Part shown: positions 18,762-27,399 of the stretch, one piece after another | How the letters are laid out: each line of letters opens with the position of its first letter | How positions within the stretch are numbered: the first letter of the stretch is position 1 | Source: a bacterium | GTDB taxonomy: Bacteria > 4484-113 > JAFGCY01 | Reading direction: 5' to 3' | Length of the DNA: 64,000 nucleotides | NCBI GenBank assembly: GCA_020849855.1 | Contig: JADZFO010000051.1 | Coordinates: 17,271-81,270 of the forward strand | Made by a program: the position numbers and the translations under genes | Notes under the pieces: model-generated | Databases searched by the model: none | Seen by the model: the letters and a program-made list of their open reading frames with translations, nothing else | Told to the model about the DNA's origin: nothing

Positions 18762-19880
18762 GTGGGAAGATTCCTCTTCGACTGGCCCCTCTTCATCATG
18801 GGACTGCTTTTGTCCCTGTGCGGGCTTGTCTTCGTTTACAGCGCGACCTGGCAGGAGATGGACCCGCCGGGGCCCTACTTCTCACGCAAGTTCATTGTCC
18901 AGACCATAGCCTTTATGCTGGCCCTGCTGGCCTTCCATTTCCTGCGGCGCTGGAAATGGAACATCCGGCCCACATCCTGGATCTGGTTCGCCTACGGCGC
19001 AATCATGCTGTTGCTGGGCGTTGTGCTGATCCCGGGTGTCAGCGGCGGCACGGCGAACTCCTGGATCGTTCTGGGGCCGGTCAACCTGCAGCCCAGCGAG
19101 TTCGCCAAGGTGATATTCATCATGCTGCTGGCCTGGATGTACAGCGGCGAGGCCGGCCAGATCCAGGCCGCCTACTTCCGCGCGCTGGGCATTCTGGTCA
19201 GCATGGTGGGCATCCTGCTTTTGCAGCCTGACCTTGGCACCAGCATGGTCTTTGTCTTTACCTTCTTCCTGATGAGCCTGGCCGCCGGGGTAAAGGGGCG
19301 CCTGCTGCTGCTGACGATGCTGGGCATGTTCCTGCTGGCCCTGCCGGCCTGGTTCTTTGTGCTGCACGACTATCAGAAGAACCGCCTGAAGATCTTCATC
19401 TTCCACGACACCGACCCGCAGGGCATTGGCTACCAGGTGAACCAGAGCGAGATCGCCGTCGGCAGCGGCGGTGTGTGGGGCAAGGGCTTCCTGCAGGGCA
19501 CCCAGAACCGCGGGGACTTTGTCCCCGAGGACGAGAACGACTTCATCTTCACGGTCATCGCCGAGGAGTTCGGCCTCTTCGGCTGCAGCATCGTGCTGCT
19601 GCTATTCCTGCTGCTGATCGCGCGGGTGCTGGCGCTGAGCCGAAGCGCCCAGAGCCAGTATGAGCGCATGCTCTGCTTTGGCGCGGCCGGCGTGTTCCTG
19701 TTCCAGCTATATGTCAGCGTGGGCATGACCATGCGCCTGTCGCCGGTCACCGGAATCCCCCTGCCCTTCATCAGCGCCGGCGGCTCGGCACTGATCGCCA
19801 TGTGGGTCCTGCTGGCCATCCTGGAATCGATCTACCTGACCAGCCGACGGGTCAACCGGCCGGGCAAAAGCCTGCGCTAG
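18762..19880 (+). CDS. rodA: SEDS-family peptidoglycan glycosyltransferase (RodA/FtsW)
   Basis: This protein polymerises lipid II into glycan strands during wall elongation or division. The 372-residue polytopic protein has about ten membrane segments. SEDS hallmarks are present: QPSEFAKV, QPDLGTSMV, the extracytoplasmic loop PEDENDFIFTVIAEE with D260 at the position of the catalytic Asp, and the C-terminal PVTGIPLPFISAGGSAL. No penicillin-binding protein, mreC or mreD lies nearby, so RodA and FtsW cannot be separated by context; RodA is my preference. The GTG start is supported by the TATAAT just upstream. The gene converges on a large lipoprotein gene. Confidence 0.9.
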   Translation: MGRFLFDWPLFIMGLLLSLCGLVFVYSATWQEMDPPGPYFSRKFIVQTIAFMLALLAFHFLRRWKWNIRPTSWIWFAYGAIMLLLGVVLIPGVSGGTANSWIVLGPVNLQPSEFAKVIFIMLLAWMYSGEAGQIQAAYFRALGILVSMVGILLLQPDLGTSMVFVFTFFLMSLAAGVKGRLLLLTMLGMFLLALPAWFFVLHDYQKNRLKIFIFHDTDPQGIGYQVNQSEIAVGSGGVWGKGFLQGTQNRGDFVPEDENDFIFTVIAEEFGLFGCSIVLLLFLLLIARVLALSRSAQSQYERMLCFGAAGVFLFQLYVSVGMTMRLSPVTGIPLPFISAGGSALIAMWVLLAILESIYLTSRRVNRPGKSLR

Positions 19881-19894
19881 GCCTGCATGGAGGC

Positions 19895-19928
19895 AAAAAA
19901 GAGGGCCCTGTCTGGCAGGACAGGGCCC
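19895..19928 (-). terminator. Rho-independent terminator after the dockerin lipoprotein gene
   Basis: A perfect 10-bp stem (19903-19912 with 19919-19928) has a six-base loop. On the minus strand it is followed by a U-rich tract (A-run at 19895-19900 on the plus strand). It lies 25 bases past the minus-strand stop. Confidence 0.85.
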
Positions 19929-19953
19929 GGAGGTGCCATCCAAGGCAGAGCAG

Positions 19954-22900
19954 TTAGGGATCTGTGATGTAGATGAGCTGGATTGCCGTCGTCCAGTTGG
20001 GCGGACAGGCAATACGCCAGATCGGGTCAGGCATCAGGCCGCCGAAGTCGAGGTTCTGTTCCACCGGGTCATCACCCGGCAGATGCGTCACCTCATCCAG
20101 GGCGCCAAGGTACATGGTACTCAGGTCACCGGGGTCGCGCAGATCAAGATATCCACCCAGCGTTGTGGCCAGCAGCTCGCGGTTCTCACGGATGAACAGG
20201 CGGCTGCTGAGCAGGCCCAGCGGGTCGCCTTCCGTCAGGTTGACCTGGCTGAAGTCCATCTCCAGCGAGACGGTCTGGTCACTGCTGGTGTTCTGCATCT
20301 GGAAATAGGTGGTGTTCGAGAGCAGGTCCGTATCCCAGAAAGCGCCGTTCGCCACCGGCACATGCCAGGTGAAGGGCACTGTGCCGACCTGGGTCAGCGT
20401 GGAGAGGCTGAAGAGCACGGCATCGCCGCTGAAACCATCCGCTATGTACTCGGGCCCAGGGCCGCTGTCCTCAGGGAGGATTGAGCTGAGCGGGATGAAC
20501 CACTCGACCGGACAGACATCCTCGCCGGAGAAACCGTTCAGGCCGCTGTTTTGCTGCGGGTCCGCGCCAAGGGCAACGGCCTGGCCACCCGGGCCGGGCG
20601 CGCCGCCGTTGCAGCCGTCGCCGCCGTTTCCGCCGTTGCCGCCGCTGGCCTGGGCCGAGCCTTCTGCACCCTCAGTAAGCAGAACGTCCGTCCCGCTCGC
20701 AGCGCCGGCCTGACCGCCCTGTGAGGTGGCCGCGCCACCATCGCCGCCGTCGCCGCCGGCTTCAACCTTGAGGCAGGCTCCACCGGCCTGGCCCAGGCCG
20801 CCGGTGGAGATCGCCGCGCCGCCATCACCGCTGGTCGCCCCGCCGCCGCTGGTACCAGCCAGGGCGCCAAAGCTGGCATCGCCGCCTTCACCGCCGATCG
20901 CCGTCGCGTCGCCGCCATTGCCGCCGGTTCCGCCGCAGGGGCAGAGATTCAGGCCACCGTCGCCGCCAAGGGCAGTGGCGCTGCCGCCATGGCCCGCGCG
21001 CACTGCAGCCAGGTTCAGGCTGCTGAGGCCGGCGACTTCGCCGCGGACAAAGATACCAAAGAACACGTCGGCGCCATCGCCGCCCTCGGCGCTCGCCAGG
21101 CAGCCTTCGGTGGCTTCGCAGCCATTCGTACCAGCGGCGCCGATTGCGACGGCTGCGCCGCCGTCGCCACCCTTGCCGGGGTCGATGTCCAGGCTGCCGT
21201 TCTCGAGCGCGATGCCGGTGGCGGAGGTGAAGCGGAAGCGACCCGGCAGGCCGCCCTGTCCACCCTGGGCAAAGGCCGGGCAGCAGACCGGAGCGCTGGC
21301 GTTGCCGCCCCGGCCGCCTTCCGCCATGCTGAGGCTGACATTGCTGAAGCTCAGTTGCTCGCCGCTGTGGATGCGCAGGCGGTAAGCATCACCGCCGCGG
21401 GCGCCAAAGGCGCTGCAGTCGGTGACGTCCGGCGCCGGCCGGCCGGCCGGCCCGGTCAGGCTCCATTCTGTGCAGTTGATGTCTGCGTCATTGGCATAGA
21501 TGCGGTAGACCACCCGCTGGACGCCCGGGCTGGCCAGGGGCTGCTGGCCCCAGTCGCCGCTGAGCTGCCAGATGTGCTCGGCCGCGCTGGCGCTGCGGCT
21601 TTCCAGGCCACGCGGGCTGCCGCCGCTGAAGGTCAGGCCCTGCGAACGCAGCTGGCTGCCTTCGCGCAGGGGACCGCCCTGCTGCTCATGCATCAGGGTG
21701 AAGGGATAGCTCCCCGGGTTCATGTCTGTATCTGTATCGGTAACCACGCTCTGGGGATCGACCAGCTCAGCCGGGCTTTCCACCAGATAGAAGTTGCCGG
21801 CGTTCTCAAGCTGCGAGTCAGGACCGAAGGTCACATCTCCATGCGCCTCGATCTTGATCGACCAGGCATCGTTGCCGCTGCCGGCGGGGTTGGGGGTGCT
21901 GGTCTGCAGTGTCAGCTTGCCATTAACCGTAAGGTCGCCCTCAACAATGATGTAAAGGTCGCAGTCGACAGCTTTCAGTTCGCCATCGATGGTCAGGTCA
22001 TTGGAGAAGGTCAGCACGGAGCAGTCCTCGACCTCGCTGATCTCAGCATCCGGTACAAGGACCGGGTTGGTGAAGGTCGTGTCTTCGCTGATCGTGGCGG
22101 GCAGCAGCTCCGTTCCCAGCGGCGTGGCCAGCAGCGTGCGGGAGTTGCGGTCAACATTCGGATTTGGTGTGGCGCTGTCCTGCGCCCGCACCGCAAAGGC
22201 ATACTGCGTGCCGTTGGTCAGGCCGGTGACCTGTCCGCTGAGTGTGCCGGCCGGGAAGCTCAGGAAGCTGGTGCTGTTGAAGTCGACCGTGCCGCCTTCA
22301 TTGAAGTACACGCGGTAGCTGACCGGCGGTGAAGTCGCGTCGGTGGCCTCGCCCCAGGTCACATTGGCGCTGCCATCACCGGCATCCACGCTGATGATGC
22401 CGGGGTTCTGGAAATCGGTCCACACCGGGGCAATGATGTCGCCGGTGATCCCGCCGCTGACATTAACCGAGTTGGAGGCAATGCCGGACTCCGCTGTGCC
22501 GCTGGGGTCAGAAACCGGCCGGACCCAGACCAGGGAATCCTCGGGCTCGATCAGCGCGGACACGGAAGCGTCATAGCCCAGCCGCACCTGCGAAGGATCA
22601 CCAAGGCGCTGCACCTCCGGGCTGCCAGCGCCCGGGGCAAAGGGGAAGCTCAGCAGCAGCTCAGCGGCACCGTTATCGCCCGCGTCATAGTCTTCCTGAG
22701 TGCCGCGGTAGATCTCGAAAGCATCGACGCGGGTCAGGAAGTTCAGGCCGATGGGAGTAAGGTCCTGAACATTGATGCGGCCATCGGCGCTGCCGTCGAC
22801 CACAGCTTCAATGGAGTTAGGCGAGGCTTCAGGCACCTGATCGCCAAAGCGGATGCCGATGGGGGTCAGGTCGCTGACGGCGACGCGGCCATCCTGGTTG

Positions 22901-23520
22901 TAGTCGCCAACGTTGTAATAGCTGAAGGTTACAGAACCTGAGTCAGTGTCGACATCCAGGTCCGGGATGCGGCTGGGTTCAGCCTTGGGGGCCTTGCTGC
23001 TGCTGCGCTGCACGGTCGCCGGGCCCGGCACAAAGCGGAAGGACACGATCTCAAAACTGCCGCTGGCGCCGGAATTCGTATCCAGCTCCGGCAGTACCGC
23101 CGCGAAGTAAGCCGTGGCGCGCCCATTGGCCCGGGCCGGCTCGTTCAGCAGCGAAAGATGCAGCAGAGCCCCGTCGCCCGCCGGCCAGTCAGAGGGCCGC
23201 GTTTCCAGGGGATGGCTGTCCCTGGAGTCATACTCCAGCTCCAGGAATGCAGCCCGCAGATCTGAGGCGTTCTGGCTGCTGACGCTGACCAGGGTCTCAG
23301 CACCGCTGCGGGTGACCTGGAGCTGGAAGTCGGAAGCCCCGCCATAGCGGAATGACTCATCCAGCACACGCAGGACAAAGCCATCCCTGCGCGCCGCAAT
23401 GCGGCCAGGCTCTTCAACTGGCGCGCCAGCAGTACTGCTCAGGCTGTTGCCTGCGCCACCGCAACCAGTCAGCAGCGCAGCCAAAAGCAGCACCGCCTTC
23501 AGGTGATTTTGCCTTTTCAT
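19954..23520 (-). CDS. Giant lipoprotein with cohesin-like, dockerin-like, Fn3 and glycine-repeat regions (copy A)
   Basis: The 1188-residue protein starts with a lipoprotein signal (LLTGC, Cys20). The ATG at 23520 has GGAGG upstream. A cohesin-like beta domain (about 35-180) is followed by two EF-hand dockerin-type loops (about 205-270): DYNQDGRVAVSD and DGSADGRINVQD, each followed by LTPIG. An Fn3 domain lies near 360-450. A beta-rich region follows (repeats such as DLTVNGKLTL), then a glycine-repeat tract (about 730-980) with GGxGG/ATAxGG repeats and scattered Cys, then a C-terminal beta domain. It is a paralogue of the gene upstream. Surface attachment or matrix assembly through Ca-dependent cohesin-dockerin contacts is inferred; no catalytic domain is recognised. 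Confidence 0.78.
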   Translation of the reverse strand: MKRQNHLKAVLLLAALLTGCGGAGNSLSSTAGAPVEEPGRIAARRDGFVLRVLDESFRYGGASDFQLQVTRSGAETLVSVSSQNASDLRAAFLELEYDSRDSHPLETRPSDWPAGDGALLHLSLLNEPARANGRATAYFAAVLPELDTNSGASGSFEIVSFRFVPGPATVQRSSSKAPKAEPSRIPDLDVDTDSGSVTFSYYNVGDYNQDGRVAVSDLTPIGIRFGDQVPEASPNSIEAVVDGSADGRINVQDLTPIGLNFLTRVDAFEIYRGTQEDYDAGDNGAAELLLSFPFAPGAGSPEVQRLGDPSQVRLGYDASVSALIEPEDSLVWVRPVSDPSGTAESGIASNSVNVSGGITGDIIAPVWTDFQNPGIISVDAGDGSANVTWGEATDATSPPVSYRVYFNEGGTVDFNSTSFLSFPAGTLSGQVTGLTNGTQYAFAVRAQDSATPNPNVDRNSRTLLATPLGTELLPATISEDTTFTNPVLVPDAEISEVEDCSVLTFSNDLTIDGELKAVDCDLYIIVEGDLTVNGKLTLQTSTPNPAGSGNDAWSIKIEAHGDVTFGPDSQLENAGNFYLVESPAELVDPQSVVTDTDTDMNPGSYPFTLMHEQQGGPLREGSQLRSQGLTFSGGSPRGLESRSASAAEHIWQLSGDWGQQPLASPGVQRVVYRIYANDADINCTEWSLTGPAGRPAPDVTDCSAFGARGGDAYRLRIHSGEQLSFSNVSLSMAEGGRGGNASAPVCCPAFAQGGQGGLPGRFRFTSATGIALENGSLDIDPGKGGDGGAAVAIGAAGTNGCEATEGCLASAEGGDGADVFFGIFVRGEVAGLSSLNLAAVRAGHGGSATALGGDGGLNLCPCGGTGGNGGDATAIGGEGGDASFGALAGTSGGGATSGDGGAAISTGGLGQAGGACLKVEAGGDGGDGGAATSQGGQAGAASGTDVLLTEGAEGSAQASGGNGGNGGDGCNGGAPGPGGQAVALGADPQQNSGLNGFSGEDVCPVEWFIPLSSILPEDSGPGPEYIADGFSGDAVLFSLSTLTQVGTVPFTWHVPVANGAFWDTDLLSNTTYFQMQNTSSDQTVSLEMDFSQVNLTEGDPLGLLSSRLFIRENRELLATTLGGYLDLRDPGDLSTMYLGALDEVTHLPGDDPVEQNLDFGGLMPDPIWRIACPPNWTTAIQLIYITDP

Positions 23521-23627
23521 CAAGCCGGCCTCCAGATATGAAGCGCACAGTGGGTTATTCAGCCGGACGGCGCAGGGGCCTGCGCCTCTGCCCAAGTTTA
23601 ACAAATGGCCGGATTGAAGCCAACGCT

Positions 23628-23662
23628 GCGGCCGGGCAGTCGCAGGATAACTGCCCGGCCGC
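23628..23662 (-). repeat. Strong hairpin between the two lipoprotein genes
   Basis: A 13-bp perfect stem (23628-23640 with 23650-23662) has a nine-base loop, eight bases past the stop of copy B. No U-run follows on the minus strand. It may act as a partial terminator or protect the 3' end of the copy B message. Confidence 0.5.
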
Positions 23663-23669
23663 CAGCGTT

Positions 23670-26600
23670 TTAGGGATCGATGATGTAGATGTATGTGGTC
23701 AGAACCTCCCACTGGGCCGGGACAGTGACCGTGGCAAAGACATCAAAGAAGCTGTCGATTGTGCCGGAATGGAAGTCCTGCAGCACCGGAGGCTCGCTGA
23801 AGGGTGGCGGCACGCTCACCAGGTCAAGCGCCACCATCTCAATCGGAATCATCTCGATATCCAGGAAGCCCATCATCGGCTGGCTGGTGGTCGGCATGAG
23901 CGGGCGGCACTGGTAGGTCCCCAGTTCCATGCCGACAATTCCCGGGAATGTCCCGTCAAAGGTGACGTTGCTGAAGTCAAAGGTCACGGCGCAGGGCAGG
24001 TTCGGATGCGAGTTGAATGTCAGGATGTGGGCCGGCGTGTTCAGATCTCCCTCGAACCAGGACACGCAGCCGGCCTGGGATACATCCCAGACAAAGGGTA
24101 CCGAGCCGATGATGTCCATGGTCTCCATGTCCTGAAGTGGTGCCATACCACTGAAGCCATCCGGCACAGGCTCCGGCCCGGGGCCGCCGTCCGGCGGACA
24201 GATGCCCGGGATCGGGATGCACCACAGGCGCGGGCAGACAGTCGGCCCGGGCAGGCCATCGGCCCCGTCGGTCTCAACAGCGGGCAGGCCCGTGGCGCTC
24301 GCCCCGCCATGCGCACCACCATCACCGCCGAGGCAGCCGCGGCCACCATTACCGCCGTCGCCACCGGTTGCCGTGCCAGCACCGTCGAGGCCGGTGCTAA
24401 GCGGCCCGTTACCGGTGCCGGTAACTCCAGTGCCACCGGTCGCCGTCGCACTGCCGCCTGGCCCGCCGGCGCCGCCCTGGTCAAACTTGGTACAGGGGCC
24501 GCCGTTACCGCCGGCGCCAGCCGTAGCTGTGGCATCGCCGCCCGGTCCGCCATCCGCGCCGCCGCCGGCCGTGCCAGCCAGGCTGCCGAAGTGTGCCGCG
24601 CCGCCTTCGCCGCCGGTTGCGGTGGCGTCGCCGCCCGAGCAGCCGTCACCACAGGGGCAGCCGTTGCCGCCCTTGCCTCCGGTGGCGGTCGCCGCGCCGC
24701 CGCTTCCACCCCTGGCCGGTCCCAGCGTGATGCCGCCGACTCCGTTCACATTGCCGCGGATTGCGATACCGAACTTCACCGAGCCACCCTTGCCGCCGAT
24801 AGCCACTGCGTTGCAGCCGTCTGAGCAGGGGCAGTCAACTCCGTCCTGGCCGATGGCTGTGGCGCTGCCGCCCGTGCCGCCCTGTCCAGGGTTGAGTGTC
24901 ATTGTGCCGATGATGGCGATTTCCTCGCCTGCGGTGAAGCGGAACTTGCCCGGCTTGCCGCCTTCACCGCCAGTGGCCATGGCGTCGCAGCAGGGCGGCG
25001 TGGTCGCATCTCCGCCGTCGCCGCCATCGCCGAGGTTTATAGTCACATTGTTAAAGGTCACTTTCTTTGGGCTGTGGATCCGCATGCGGAATGCGTCTTC
25101 GCCCTTGCCGCCAGTGGCGGTGCAGGCATTTTCGTTGCTGCCCTTGCGTCCTTTCGGCCCGGTAATGCTCCAGTCAATGAACTGGATCTGGCCCATGTTG
25201 GCGCGGATCTTGTACACGATCCGCCGCACACCGGGCGGCGGAGTGGGGACCACGCCCCAGGGGCCCCTCACGATCCAGTTACAGGGGAAGGGGCCGTTTT
25301 GTGTATTGCTGACAGTCCGCGCTGGCTGGTACTGACCCAGCTTGAAGCTGTAACCGCTCAGGCTGCTGCCACCCTTAGGGCTCAGCGGCCCTTCTTCAGG
25401 CTCGGGCATGAAATTGAAGGGATACAGCTCCGGGTTCTGGTCCGTGTCCGTATCGTCAATGGCTTCCTGCGGCGAGGTCAGCTCCGCCGGGTCATCCACC
25501 AGGAAGAAGTTGCCGTTCGTGTTGACGAGTGAATCAGGGCCAAACTCAACCTCGCCGTGGGCCTCGACCTTAATCGCGTAGGCATCGTCACCAGTGCCGC
25601 CTGGGTCGGGTCCGCTGGCCCCCATGCTGAGCTCGCCGTTCACCGTCAGTTTGCCGAAGACAATGATGTGCAGGTCGCAGTCAGTTGCGCTGAGAGTTCC
25701 TTCAACTGTCAGGTCGCTGTTGAATGTAAGCACTGAGCAGTTGCCCACTTCCGTCGTCCCGCCTGGAGGTATGGCCATCGGACTGTCAAAGCTGCTGTCG
25801 GCATCGACTGTCGCCGGCAGGTCCTGCGTCGCCAGCGGGGTGCCGCTGAGGACCGTTGTGTTGCCTTCTTCGTTTGGGCTGGGCGCACTGTCCAGAGCCC
25901 GGACAGCAAAGCTGTACTGGGTGCCGTTAGTCAGGCCATCGATGTCGGCGTACTGTGTGGCGGCGTCGAAGTCCAGAGTCTGCGCTGTTTCAAAATCCAG
26001 CAGCGGGCCTTCGCTGTAGTAAACGCGGTAGGTCACTGGCGCGCTGACTGCGTCAGTCGCCTCGCCCCAGGCCACGGTAACCAGGCCGTCGCGTGGCAGC
26101 ACACCAAGCAGGCCGGGATTGTCACCATCCGTCCACACCGGCGGGTCAAGGTCCGGCCCGCCGCCGAGTGCCAGGCTCTGGCCTTTGGGACCGGCTTCCT
26201 GGCCCCCTGCCCCGTCGTCCGCAAAGCACTGCACCCAGGCAAGTTCCTGTGCGGGGTTCTGCAGTGCAGCAGAAGTAACAGAGTAGCTGAGTCTGATGTC
26301 CGCCGGGTTTCCGCTTCGCGTAATGGCAGAGTCACTGCCGTCAGGGCTGAAGGGGATCACAGCTACCTGCTGCGAGGCGCCATTATCTGCCGCATCGTAG
26401 TCTGACTGGCTGCCCATGTGCAGCTGATAGGTGTCAAGCCGCGCCAGGAAATTCAAGCCGATGGCAGTCAGATCCTGCACATTGACGATGCCGTCATCGC
26501 TGCCATCCACTACTGCCTGGATCGAGTTCTCAGGAGCCGGGGGCGGAAGCGGTACTGACTCGCCGAAGTGTATGCCGATCGGCGTTAGATCTGTAACGGC

Positions 26601-27230
26601 AACCCGGCCGTCCTGGTTGTAATCGCCGGCGTTGTAAAGGCTGAATGAGGCAGTGCCGGCCACAGTATCAACAGCCAGGTCTGGAACTACCGATCCTGGG
26701 CCTGATGGAGCTTTACTTGTTTTTCTTGCCTGGCCGGGACCATCGGCGAACCTGAAACGGATGACTTCGAATTCGCCCGTAGATCCGCTCTGCCGGCTCA
26801 GCCCGGGCATGACCGCGCCAAACCAGGCTCTGCCTGTCTTGCGGTCCGGGGCCACATCATCCAGAACAGAGAGGTAAAGCAAATCGCCCGAGATGCCAGG
26901 CCAGGCGGCAGGAGCAGCCTCAACAGGATGCACTCTGGCGGCATCATACTCCAGCAATAGATAAAGGCTGCGCAGGTCCTGAGCCCTGGCGCGAACCTCA
27001 ACTGTCTGTTCACCGCCAAGGCTGGTCACGTTCATTGAAAGTTCAGCCCTTCCGCCGTAGGCAACATTGTCTTCAAGAACACGCAGCTCATAACCACTCA
27101 TTCTTCTGACAAGCTGTCCATGCTCAGACAGAGCTGCCGCAGTATTGTCACCGGGATGGTTGCTGGCTGGACTGCAGCTTGCCAGCGCAATAACAAACAA
27201 GCTGGCCAGCAGATTTAGTAGCTTCTTCAT
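23670..27230 (-). CDS. Giant lipoprotein with cohesin-like, dockerin-like, Fn3 and glycine-repeat regions (copy B)
   Basis: This 1186-residue paralogue has the same domain order as copy A, encoded 149 bases downstream. The lipobox is LASC (Cys19); the ATG at 27230 follows GGGGGAGG. A cohesin-like domain carries LLLEYDAARVHP, as in cohesins (LxYDxxxL). Dockerin-type calcium loops DYNQDGRVAVTD and DGSDDGIVNVQD follow, then an Fn3 domain and a beta region. The glycine-repeat tract (about 740-1000) is dense in GGxGG and ATATGG with CPCGDGC-type Cys clusters, reminiscent of mycobacterial PGRS tracts. The last 170 residues form a separate beta domain. A CRP-type dyad and promoter lie upstream. Function is not known; a surface or matrix role is inferred. 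Confidence 0.78.
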   Translation of the reverse strand: MKKLLNLLASLFVIALASCSPASNHPGDNTAAALSEHGQLVRRMSGYELRVLEDNVAYGGRAELSMNVTSLGGEQTVEVRARAQDLRSLYLLLEYDAARVHPVEAAPAAWPGISGDLLYLSVLDDVAPDRKTGRAWFGAVMPGLSRQSGSTGEFEVIRFRFADGPGQARKTSKAPSGPGSVVPDLAVDTVAGTASFSLYNAGDYNQDGRVAVTDLTPIGIHFGESVPLPPPAPENSIQAVVDGSDDGIVNVQDLTAIGLNFLARLDTYQLHMGSQSDYDAADNGASQQVAVIPFSPDGSDSAITRSGNPADIRLSYSVTSAALQNPAQELAWVQCFADDGAGGQEAGPKGQSLALGGGPDLDPPVWTDGDNPGLLGVLPRDGLVTVAWGEATDAVSAPVTYRVYYSEGPLLDFETAQTLDFDAATQYADIDGLTNGTQYSFAVRALDSAPSPNEEGNTTVLSGTPLATQDLPATVDADSSFDSPMAIPPGGTTEVGNCSVLTFNSDLTVEGTLSATDCDLHIIVFGKLTVNGELSMGASGPDPGGTGDDAYAIKVEAHGEVEFGPDSLVNTNGNFFLVDDPAELTSPQEAIDDTDTDQNPELYPFNFMPEPEEGPLSPKGGSSLSGYSFKLGQYQPARTVSNTQNGPFPCNWIVRGPWGVVPTPPPGVRRIVYKIRANMGQIQFIDWSITGPKGRKGSNENACTATGGKGEDAFRMRIHSPKKVTFNNVTINLGDGGDGGDATTPPCCDAMATGGEGGKPGKFRFTAGEEIAIIGTMTLNPGQGGTGGSATAIGQDGVDCPCSDGCNAVAIGGKGGSVKFGIAIRGNVNGVGGITLGPARGGSGGAATATGGKGGNGCPCGDGCSGGDATATGGEGGAAHFGSLAGTAGGGADGGPGGDATATAGAGGNGGPCTKFDQGGAGGPGGSATATGGTGVTGTGNGPLSTGLDGAGTATGGDGGNGGRGCLGGDGGAHGGASATGLPAVETDGADGLPGPTVCPRLWCIPIPGICPPDGGPGPEPVPDGFSGMAPLQDMETMDIIGSVPFVWDVSQAGCVSWFEGDLNTPAHILTFNSHPNLPCAVTFDFSNVTFDGTFPGIVGMELGTYQCRPLMPTTSQPMMGFLDIEMIPIEMVALDLVSVPPPFSEPPVLQDFHSGTIDSFFDVFATVTVPAQWEVLTTYIYIIDP

Positions 27231-27299
27231 GTCGCCTCCCCCTGGAATCCAGGCAGAATTCTTCACCCACCGAATCCTGCAACGAGGCGAGTCTAGCAC

Positions 27300-27328
27300 A
27301 ACTTAGACGGTCTGGCAGCTTTTTGCAA
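27300..27328 (-). promoter_or_regulatory. Promoter of lipoprotein copy B
   Basis: On the minus strand TTGCAA (27328-27323) is followed after exactly 17 bases by TAAGTT (27305-27300). Predicted start is near 27293, giving a leader of about 60 bases with a strong Shine-Dalgarno sequence. Confidence 0.5.
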
Positions 27329-27340
27329 GCGAGTATTTAC

Positions 27341-27356
27341 TGTGAAATCATTCACA
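27341..27356 (-). promoter_or_regulatory. CRP/FNR-family operator, perfect TGTGA-N6-TCACA dyad
   Basis: TGTGAAATCATTCACA is a perfect match to the CRP half-site pair. Its centre lies about 55 bases upstream of the predicted start for copy B, on the activator side of the promoter. A CRP-like activator is the known reader of such sites in proteobacteria; its presence here is inferred. Confidence 0.6.
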
Positions 27357-27399
27357 ATAATGCAACTGCCGTTCCGCCTGGTTATATGACTTGACCTTC

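Noticed and set aside
20540..21385. Pro/Ser-rich frames on the plus strand over the glycine tracts
   Set aside because: They are shadows of GGC-type codons of the minus-strand lipoprotein; same for 24202-25335.
19954..27230. Cellulosome scaffold
   Set aside because: Cohesin-like and dockerin-like parts are visible, but no carbohydrate-binding module or glycoside hydrolase is in the window.
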